A stretch of 64,000 bases of DNA from the NCBI RefSeq assembly GCF_001570545.1, contig NZ_BBXD01000023.1, forward strand, positions 155,683-219,682, read 5' to 3'. The notes under the pieces are model-generated. The model made no database searches and was not told where the DNA came from. It was given only the letters and a program-made list of their open reading frames with translations. This DNA is from Herbidospora mongoliensis (lineage in GTDB: Bacteria > Actinomycetota > Actinomycetes > Streptosporangiales > Streptosporangiaceae). The position numbers and the translations under genes are program-made. Below, in pieces: positions 58,612 to 64,000 of this stretch. Positions within the stretch are counted from its first letter, which is position 1. Every line of letters begins with the position of its first letter.

Positions 58612-59106
58612 GTGCGGTCCGTGCTCGATCGGGATGGGCCTGTGAAGCTGTACGTGCAGGTCGCGGACATCGTCCGCGACGAGATCCAAGAGGGCGAGAT
58701 GCCGCCCGGGTCTCGCGCGCCTTCAGAGAAGGAGCTCAAAGACCGGTTCGGGGTGGCTCGGCAGACGGCTCGCCGAGCCCTTCTGATCCTGAGAGACGAG
58801 GGCCTCCTTGAGGCGGTCCCCGGCCGAGGAACGTTCGTGGGCCCCGTCGCCGAGCTTGAGGAGCTCCCGGCACGGAAGACCTGGACGTACGAGCGGATCG
58901 CGGCTGACGTCGCTGCCGAGATCCGGTCGGGCCGGCGTCAGCCCAACAAGGCCATCCCCAGCGAGCTCCAGTTCAGCCAGATCTACGACTGCAGTATCGG
59001 GACGGTGCGCCGGGCGGTCGCCGTGCTTCGGGATCAGGGCTGGGTCTACACCCTTCCCCAGCAAGGGACTTACGTGTCCGAGCCCCAGAACTGGCCGTCG
59101 GAGTAG
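58612..59106 (+). CDS. Double winged-helix GntR-type regulator
   Basis: 164 residues from GTG 58612. Two complete GntR-type DNA-binding domains in tandem: residues about 12-77 (LYVQVADIVRDEIQEGEMPP ... SEKELKDRFGVARQTARRAL ... GRGTFV) and about 91-155 (TYERIAADVAAEIRSGRRQP ... SELQFSQIYDCSIGTVRRAV ... QQGTYV). No effector-binding domain at all. It could bind two half-sites as a monomer. It lies at the attR end, next to a single-domain GntR gene. Confidence 0.75.
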   Translation: MRSVLDRDGPVKLYVQVADIVRDEIQEGEMPPGSRAPSEKELKDRFGVARQTARRALLILRDEGLLEAVPGRGTFVGPVAELEELPARKTWTYERIAADVAAEIRSGRRQPNKAIPSELQFSQIYDCSIGTVRRAVAVLRDQGWVYTLPQQGTYVSEPQNWPSE

Positions 59107-59116
59107 ACGAACGTTC

Positions 59117-59182
59117 TGTAGGTACGTACCGATCATCAGTATGTAGGGACATCAGAGAGCGGTTACGCCACTACGTAGGGTC
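59117..59182. promoter_or_regulatory. Operator-like repeats between the two GntR genes
   Basis: Three related 9-mers in the 83-bp gap: TGTAGGTAC (59117), TGTAGGGAC (59142) and CGTAGGGTC (59174). The first is part of TGTAGGTACGTAC, the reverse complement of the 13-mer at 18228-18240 before the integrase operon. Confidence 0.45.
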
Positions 59183-59189
59183 GCTGTCC

Positions 59190-59609
59190 ATGCGGAGGCG
59201 ACGGCGGATTGACCACAGCCTGGAAAGGCCCGCGTACAAACAGCTGGCCGACATCATCCGGGACCAGGTCGCGAAGGGCGAGTTAGAGCCGGGCGACCGA
59301 CTCCCCAGCGAGCACGACCTCATGCAGGGTTACGACCTCTCCCGGACTACGGTCCGTCAGGCCTTCGCGCACCTCCGTGCGGAGGGCGCGATCGTCACCG
59401 GGCCCCGCGGCTCGTACGTGCGCGGCGAGGACAACCGTCAGGAGGTCACCCCGTCAGGCGCCGTGGTGACGGCCCGCATGCCGAGCGAGGAGGAACGCCG
59501 GCGACTGGCTATCGGCCAGGGGGTGCCGGTGCTCGTCGTCACCACGGCGAAGGGTGACGAGGTCCTGCCCTCCGACCGGTGGGCCATCAGGATCGAGGCG
59601 GGGGAGTAG
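59190..59609 (+). CDS. GntR-family regulator with short C-terminus
   Basis: 139 residues. GntR winged helix at about 12-75: AYKQLADIIRDQVAKGELEP, then GDRLPSEHDLMQGYDLSRTT and VRQAFAHLRAEGAIVTGPRG. The remaining 60 residues (TPSGAVVTARMPSEEERRRL; VLVVTTAKGDEVLPSDRWAI) resemble the start of a UTRA-type effector domain but are too short for a full one. Last phage gene before attR. Confidence 0.7.
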   Translation: MRRRRRIDHSLERPAYKQLADIIRDQVAKGELEPGDRLPSEHDLMQGYDLSRTTVRQAFAHLRAEGAIVTGPRGSYVRGEDNRQEVTPSGAVVTARMPSEEERRRLAIGQGVPVLVVTTAKGDEVLPSDRWAIRIEAGE

Positions 59610-59622
59610 GCCTCGCGGGGGT

Positions 59623-59641
59623 GGGAGAAAAATGGGAGACG
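59623..59641 (+). promoter_or_regulatory. Candidate integrase arm-type site, right
   Basis: GGGAGAAAAATGGGAGACG, 18 of 19 positions identical to 16246-16264 and in the same orientation, about 110 bases inside attR. Confidence 0.5.
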
Positions 59642-59656
59642 TGATCTTGAGCGAGC

Positions 59657-59686
59657 CTCACTGAGGTTCACCGAGATTCACCGAGA
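59657..59686 (+). repeat. 10-bp tandem repeats near attR
   Basis: CTCACTGAGG followed by two copies of TTCACCGAGA (59667-59676, 59677-59686), a 10-bp period. Helically phased direct repeats beside an attachment site are typical of excisionase or integrase binding. Confidence 0.4.
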
Positions 59687-59751
59687 TTGATTCTGATGAA
59701 GCTCTGACCAGGGCGATCCATGATCGCCCAGGTCAGCGGGTTCGGTGATCG

Positions 59752-59797
59752 TCGTTCGCATCGAAGGGGTCTGGGGTTCAAATCCCCATAGCTCCAC
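59752..59797 (+). other. attR core (displaced tRNA-Ala 3' half)
   Basis: 46 bases identical to 16141-16186. Followed by TCGTGACC, the original host flank, so the pre-integration tRNA gene had no encoded CCA. Not a functional tRNA by itself: the acceptor 5' strand and D-arm are missing. Confidence 0.92.
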
Positions 59798-60266
59798 TCG
59801 TGACCAGGGACCTTATGGTCGCCGCCCCTCTGGGGCGGCTTCCCCTAGGGTCCCTTCGTCGTTTACCCGGGGGGACGACCCCCCGAACCCCCGATACGAG
59901 AGGGCTTCGCCCCCTCGCGCTCCCCCTGGCCGCTGTCGCGTCCTCTCGTCGCTGTCGCTCCGGGTCGCTGCGCTCCTTACGATGGGCTCCGCCCCTCGCG
60001 CTCCCTGGTAAGGCCTCGCTTCGCTCGGACTTCCGATGTTGGGGGCTCTGCCCTATCGTCCAACGCGTGGCTTTGGGCGATTGAGCGATTGATAGCTTCG
60101 ACCAAGAACTCTTCAGACTCTTGATTCATCCCAGGTCACAGCTACTCGTGAACATCCCGGACCCGGCAGGTGGAGGTCCGCCTTTGCGCTTTTCGGACGC
60201 GATCTTCCGTTTTGGTGGCTACGTCGGTTTTGCGTTCGAGTGCGCTCGAAGGCATAGCGTCCCGCC
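59798..60266. other. 469-bp host region without a gene
   Basis: The original DNA downstream of tRNA-Ala. Rich in GGGG/CCCC blocks and short hairpins such as CCGCCCC-TCT-GGGGCGG just past 59820. Frames here are low-complexity Arg/Ser/Pro translations without ribosome sites. AT-richer after 60060, where the promoter of the next gene must lie. Confidence 0.4.
60235..60250. promoter_or_regulatory. Palindrome upstream of the dehydrogenase
   Basis: TTCGAG-TGCG-CTCGAA, a perfect 6-bp inverted repeat 16 bases before the ATG at 60267. Possible operator. Confidence 0.35.
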
Positions 60267-61126
60267 ATGACGACACAGACCTGGATCATCACTGGCGCGT
60301 CCCGCGGGTTCGGACGGGCGCTGGCGGAGTCGGCGCTCGCGGCGGGCGACCATGTGGTGGCGGCGGTGCGCCGGCCTGAGAGTGTGGCCGATCTGGAGGC
60401 CGAGTACCCGGACAACTGCCTTGTCGCGAAGTTCGATGCCCGGGACGTCGCTGCGGCTGCGGACCTCGTGTGCGACACCCTCGACCGCTTCGGTCAGCTT
60501 GATGTGCTGGTCAACAACGCGGGTCGGGCCGTGGTCGGAGCGGTCGAGGAGGTCAGTGATGCGCAGTTGCGCGAGTTGATGGATCTGCACCTGTTCGGGC
60601 CCGCCGCGCTTGTCCGGGCGGCGCTGCCTGCGATGCGTGAGCGGGGCACCGGGACGATCGTGCAGATGAGCAGCCAGGGTGGGCGGACGTCGTTCCCCGG
60701 CGTGTCGGCGTACTCCGCGTCGAAGTTCGCTCTCGAAGGCTGGTCCGAGGCTCTGGCCGGGGAGGTCGCGCCGTTCGGGATCCGGGTGATGCTCGTCGAG
60801 CCCAGCCGTTTCAGGACTGGCTTCAACGGGGGTGACGTGCTCGAGTTCGTCGAGCCGTCCGCGATCTACCGTGACTTGCTCGCCAAGGTTCGTGCGGACA
60901 TGGCCGGGAGCGACGGTCGCCAGGAAGGTGACCCGGCGCGGGCGCCGAGATCATCGTGTCCCTCGTGCACGGCGACGAGGTGCCGCTGCGGTTGCCGCTC
61001 GGGCGCGAGGCGGTCGAGCGTATCTCGCGTGCCTACCGGCGCGGTCTGGACGAGGTCGAGCGGTGGGCCGAGACCGCCCGCAGCGCCGACTTCGAGGGTG
61101 TCTCCGCATCGGTACGGCCTATCTAG
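60267..61126 (+). pseudogene. Short-chain dehydrogenase/reductase, frameshifted
   Basis: The NAD(P)-binding start TWIITGASRGFGRALAESAL, the LVNNAG motif (DVLVNNAGRAVVGAVEEVSD) and the catalytic pair in SAYSASKFALEGWSEALAG mark a classical SDR. At about 60942-60944 one base seems to be missing: the expected end (AEIIVSLVHGDEVPLRLPLG, then REAVERISRAYRRGLDEVER) continues in another frame to TAG 61124-61126. The nominal frame instead runs on into the MerR gene. Broken, or a sequencing error. Confidence 0.75.
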
Positions 61127-61136
61127 GCTCGTGGTC

Positions 61137-61637
61137 ATGGCTACCGACGATCTGATGACCAGGGCGCTCGAAGCGCTTGGGGACGACGGTCCGCTGTCGG
61201 TCGAGGCGATCCACCGGCTCGCCGATCTGGCCGATCTGCCCGAGGCGATGACGATCGCCGAGGTTGCCGACCTCCTCGACATCTCGCCTCACACACTGCG
61301 CTATTACGAACGGGCCGGGCTGGTCGAGGTGGCCCGCGACGGTAATGGTCATCGCGTCTACGACGCCGGAGCGGTTCGGCGCCTGGTGTTCCTCACCCGG
61401 ATGCGGCTGTCCGGTATGCCAATGCGTGACCTGCAGCACTACATCTCGCTCGTCGATGCCGGCGGGCACACGGTGCCGGAGCGGCTCGATGTGCTGGTCG
61501 AACATCGCGACACCATCCGCCGCCGGATCCGTGAGCTGACCCTTTCCCTCACGGCGGTCGAATACAAGATCGCCACGTACGGGGGCTCGACCGGGCCGGA
61601 CGTTCAGGATCTCGGTACCACCACCGGCGCTGCCTGA
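61137..61637 (+). CDS. MerR-family transcriptional regulator
   Basis: 166 residues from ATG 61137. A 35-residue leader precedes the MerR domain: MTIAEVADLLDISPHTLRYY, then ERAGLVEVARDGNGHRVYDA and LVFLTRMRLSGMPMRDLQHY. C-terminal coiled coil (HRDTIRRRIRELTLSLTAVE). No Cys metal site, so probably responds to an organic or stress signal and likely controls the adjoining dehydrogenase. It lies in the same frame as the SDR start, so a raw frame search makes a false fusion. Confidence 0.85.
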   Translation: MATDDLMTRALEALGDDGPLSVEAIHRLADLADLPEAMTIAEVADLLDISPHTLRYYERAGLVEVARDGNGHRVYDAGAVRRLVFLTRMRLSGMPMRDLQHYISLVDAGGHTVPERLDVLVEHRDTIRRRIRELTLSLTAVEYKIATYGGSTGPDVQDLGTTTGAA

Positions 61638-61973
61638 CGAGCCGCTGCGACGGGCACTCCCGGCAGAAGAGAGACGCTGACGCTTGCCGGGCCGCGGGTC
61701 GTCGGCTGGTCGAACTCCTCCTGCGTCATCATCACGTCGGGCCAGGAGTCGGCGGCCGCAGCGACTTTGGACCTAGCCGTCTGACCGTTCGGGCGCTCGG
61801 TGGCGTGGTCGTGGTGCCGACCCCTTGCGGGTCAGGCTCGACCCCTTGTCCGGGTTCTCGCCCTTGAGCCGTTTGGGGTAGGGCTGCCCTTACCTCCGAT
61901 ACACCGGCAGGCGTCAGCGAGCCGCCGATCCATTCGCACCAGACTCGCTCCTGACACACAGGAGACGTCAGCC
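61638..61973. other. 336-bp region with a possible minus-strand gene scrap
   Basis: On the minus strand about 61770-61615 reads RSKVAAAADSWPDVMMTQEE, then FDQPTTRGPASVSVSLLPGV, which is protein-like but has no start and follows a stop. GGAGACG before 61974 is the ribosome site for the next gene. No other feature seen. Confidence 0.3.
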
Positions 61974-62706
61974 ATGGACACCACGAGACTGACCCCCGCC
62001 AGAATCGTCGCCCTGGCGGCTATGACCCTCACCACCCTTGCCCTCGGCTACCTGGGTGTGCGGGATACGACGACACCGGCGGTTCCCCTGCGGCCGAGGT
62101 CGGCACGCTGACCCTGAACCCCTGCATGTACGAGACAGAAAACGGAGCCCTCCCAGCGGACTGTGGCACCCTGACCGTCCCCGAGAACCACGACGTTCCC
62201 GGCTCCCGGCCGATCACGCTGCCCGTGAACCGCATCCGGGCCACCGGCCCCGATCCGGGCGAGCCGATCTTCCGTCTCGGGGGTGGGCCCGGCCAGACGA
62301 ACATGACCTTCAAGGAAGCCGGCCGCCTCGCTGACCGGCACGACATCGTCCTGGTCGGCTACCGGGGCATCGACGGTGCCGTTGTCCTTGACTGTCCTGA
62401 GGTGACCACGGCGATGCGGTACTCCGCCGACCTCGCCGGACCCGACACAACGCGCCGCACCTCTCAGGCCTACGCCGACTGTGCGCGACGACTGACCGAG
62501 GACGGCGCCGACCTCGACGGCTACTCGTTACCCCAGCGAGTCGAGGATCTGGAAGCCGTCCGCAGGGCACTGGGTTACCAGCGGATCAACCTGATCAGCC
62601 AGAGCGTAGGAACCCGTACCGCCATGATTTACGCCTGGCGCCATCCGCGGTCCATCCACCGGTCGGTGATGACCGGCGTGAACCCGCCCGGTCGGGAGTT
62701 CCCCCC
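61974..62706 (+). pseudogene. Alpha/beta hydrolase (lipoprotein-like), frameshifted and cut by an IS
   Basis: ATG 61974 opens a signal sequence (TPARIVALAAMTLTTLALGY). About 62050 one base seems lost, and the mature part continues in another frame from CAGYDDTGGSPAAEVGTLTL, giving GC at the expected lipid site. The domain shows the TAP-like hydrolase pattern: FRLGGGPGQTNMTFKEAGRL, DIVLVGYRGIDGAVVLDCPE, and the nucleophile region INLISQSVGTRTAMIYAWRH. At 62707 the IS3 element interrupts it; the rest lies outside the window. Confidence 0.7.
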
Positions 62707-62753
62707 TGATTGTGGACACCTTGGAGACTGGATCTTGAGGTCCAGGGGAAGAG

Positions 62754-63092
62754 ATGTTCTTGATGGTGCGGAAGAACTATCCGGAGGAGTTCAAGGCCGA
62801 CGCTGTGGCGTTGTTCTTGTCGGACCCGGCCAAGACCTACAAGCAGGTCGCTGATGATCTCGGAATCCATCGAGCTACGCTGCGGTTGTGGGTGATCGAC
62901 GCGCAGGAGAAGGGGACGGCCAGCGCGAGGCCGAAGCCTGGCCGCAAGCCGGTTTTGCGAGGAAACCTATCCTCGGATGACGTGCTTGAGGAAGAGAATC
63001 AGCAGCTCAAGGCCCGGGTGCGGGAGTTGGAGCTGGAACGGGACATTCTGCGGAAGGCCGCGAAGTTTTTCGCGGGCGAGACGAACTGGTGA
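62754..63092 (+). CDS. IS3-family transposase OrfA
   Basis: 112 residues from ATG 62754 (ATG 62763 is possible). Helix-turn-helix: VRKNYPEEFKADAVALFLSD, then TYKQVADDLGIHRATLRLWV. A leucine-zipper-like end (ENQQLKARVRELELERDILR) ends in the KAAKFFAGE signature. Recognises the IS ends. Confidence 0.92.
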   Translation: MFLMVRKNYPEEFKADAVALFLSDPAKTYKQVADDLGIHRATLRLWVIDAQEKGTASARPKPGRKPVLRGNLSSDDVLEEENQQLKARVRELELERDILRKAAKFFAGETNW

Positions 63093-63979
63093 GCCGCTTC
63101 GAGTTCGTTGACGATCACAAGAACACCTTCGGGGTGAAGCGGTTGTGCCGGGTCCTGGAGCTGGCCCGATCGAGCTACTACCGGTGGCTGGCCACCGCCC
63201 CGACCCGGCTGGCCCGCAAGCGGGCCGACGACGCTCTCGCGGTCGAGATCCGCAGGATCCACACAGAAGAGGACGGCACGTACGGGTCCCCGCGGATCAC
63301 CGCCGAACTCCAGGCCCAAGGGCTCGAGGTCAATCACAAACGGGTCGAGCGGGTCATGCGCGAGCGGCACATCGTCGGGGCGCACCTCCGCAGGAAGGTC
63401 CGCACCACGATCCCCGAACTGGACGCCACCCCCGTCCCGGACCTGCTGAAACGGGACTTCACCGCGTCCGCGCCGAACCAGAGGTACGTGGGTGACATCA
63501 CGTATCTGCCGATCGGGGACGGCAAGTTCCTCTACCTCGCCACCGTCCTGGACCTGGGCTCACGCCGGCTGGCGGGCTGGTCGATCGCCGACCACATGCG
63601 CACCAAACTCGTCACCGACGCCCTCGAAGCTGCGGCCCGCACCAGGGGCGGCACCCTCGACGGGGCGATCTTCCACAGCGACAACGGCGTCCAGTACTGC
63701 TCCAAGGACTTCGAGGAGACCTGCGCTCGCCTGGGCGTCACCCGTTCCCGCGGCGCGGTCGGCACCAGCGCCGACAATGCCGCCGCCGAATCATTCAACG
63801 CCTCTCTCAAACGCGAGACGCTGCAAGGCGCTCATGGCTGGACATCAGCCGGCGAAGCCCGCCTGGCGGTGTTCACGTGGGTGACCCGATATAACACCAA
63901 AAGGCGGCACTCCCGCCTCGGCCAGATCTCACCGATCGACTACGAGAAAACCGCAGGTAGCCTGACCGCCGCAGCCTAA
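63089..63979 (+). CDS. IS3-family transposase OrfB (DDE integrase)
   Basis: 296 residues from GTG 63089, overlapping the orfA stop. Catalytic triad Asp136 (GDITYLP), Asp198 (FHSDNGVQY) and Glu234 (NAAAESFNASLK) with the D-35-E spacing of the family. Ends with the usual RYNTKRRHSRLGQISPIDYE. Intact; expressed either by coupling or as a fused OrfAB product. Confidence 0.93.
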   Translation: MSRFEFVDDHKNTFGVKRLCRVLELARSSYYRWLATAPTRLARKRADDALAVEIRRIHTEEDGTYGSPRITAELQAQGLEVNHKRVERVMRERHIVGAHLRRKVRTTIPELDATPVPDLLKRDFTASAPNQRYVGDITYLPIGDGKFLYLATVLDLGSRRLAGWSIADHMRTKLVTDALEAAARTRGGTLDGAIFHSDNGVQYCSKDFEETCARLGVTRSRGAVGTSADNAAAESFNASLKRETLQGAHGWTSAGEARLAVFTWVTRYNTKRRHSRLGQISPIDYEKTAGSLTAAA

Positions 63980-64000
63980 AACCGGTGTCCACAATTCGGG

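Larger units (their letters stand above)
16141..59797. mobile_element. Complete siphovirus prophage (43.7 kb) in tRNA-Ala
   Basis: Bounded by a 46-bp direct repeat derived from tRNA-Ala(CGC), with the tyrosine integrase next to attL. All expected modules are present: integration, XRE lysogeny switch, early/replication genes, HNH-terminase, portal, protease, HK97-type capsid, connectors, tail tube, chaperones with frameshift, tape measure, tail tip, endolysin and holin-like genes. No contractile sheath or baseplate genes, so a long non-contractile tail. Only one gene (20138-20513) is visibly broken, so the prophage may still be able to induce. Confidence 0.93.
62707..63997 (+). mobile_element. 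IS3-family insertion sequence
   Basis: Terminal inverted repeats share ATTGTGGACACC (62709-62720) with GGTGTCCACAAT (63984-63995). Contains orfA and orfB overlapping by 4 bases. About 1.29 kb, the usual IS3 size. The outer ends are uncertain by a few bases, and no target duplication can be checked because the window stops at 64000. It interrupts a hydrolase gene. Confidence 0.85.

Noticed and set aside
59752..59797. Second tRNA-Ala gene
   Set aside because: Only the 3' half is present; no acceptor 5' strand or D-arm. It is the attR core.
16141..59797. Integrative conjugative element instead of prophage (because of the SpdB-like gene)
   Set aside because: No FtsK-type transfer gene or relaxase is seen, while a full set of virion, packaging and lysis genes is present.
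59745..60084. ORFs of about 90 residues downstream of attR
   Set aside because: Low-complexity translations of GC-block DNA; they start in or near the tRNA remnant and lack ribosome sites.
60267..61637. Single 456-residue SDR-MerR regulator fusion
   Set aside because: The true SDR C-terminus continues in another frame to TAG 61124-61126, and the MerR gene has its own ATG at 61137.

Overview
The window is high-GC actinobacterial chromosome, most likely from Streptosporangiales (Nonomuraea/Streptosporangium type). This rests on base composition, frequent GTG starts with ATGA/GTGA overlaps, and the actinobacterial cluster galU - glp(moeA) - moaC - mog - GNAT - glpR/sepX. Host DNA (1-16140 and 59798-64000) flanks a complete-looking 43.7-kb siphovirus prophage (16141-59797).

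Left host region. 1-830 is decayed: the end of an unknown gene, a relic of an IS481-like transposase, and a frameshifted EACC1-type gene with a broken partner. Then come a small membrane protein, an ECF-like sigma factor coupled to an unknown gene, a multi-pass membrane protein, a lipoprotein, tRNA-Arg(CCT), a proline-rich membrane protein and a secreted VanY-like carboxypeptidase. On the minus strand lie a SAF/CpaB-like protein, methylthioadenosine phosphorylase, an FmdB zinc ribbon, a K+/H+ antiporter and 5-formyl-THF cyclo-ligase. Rightward lies galU-glp-moaC-mog-GNAT-glpR, which joins cell-envelope precursor supply, molybdenum cofactor synthesis and the Glp/GlpR (SepX) division pair. tRNA-Ala(CGC) follows and is the phage attachment site.

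Prophage. A tyrosine integrase next to attL and a 46-bp tRNA-derived core at both ends define it. Left to right: integrase, an unknown gene, a divergent XRE repressor/Cro-like switch, about 20 small overlapping early genes (19-28.5 kb) including a replication gene with an origin-like repeat cluster inside it, a set of beta-rich and repeat-bearing probable structural proteins (28.7-34.9 kb), HNH endonuclease, terminase small and large subunits, portal-MuF fusion, prohead protease, major capsid protein, connectors, tail tube, tail chaperones with a -1 frameshift signal, tape measure, distal tail and tip proteins, membrane proteins, amidase endolysin, a holin-like protein, a strong bidirectional terminator, a minus-strand accessory set, and two GntR-type regulators before attR. 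One early gene is broken by a 7-bp tandem duplication. All core virion and lysis genes look intact.

Right host region. A frameshifted short-chain dehydrogenase, a MerR regulator, and a frameshifted lipoprotein-like alpha/beta hydrolase gene interrupted by an IS3-family element that fills the end of the window.

I found no rRNA, CRISPR array, reverse transcriptase or intact defence system. The least explained parts are the 28.7-34.9 kb module, with two unrelated proteins both built on 20-residue repeats; the paired TTCGAA-N5-TTCGAA sites; the hairpin cluster at 57.3-57.5 kb; and the GntR pair, whose candidate operator also occurs at the integrase end.
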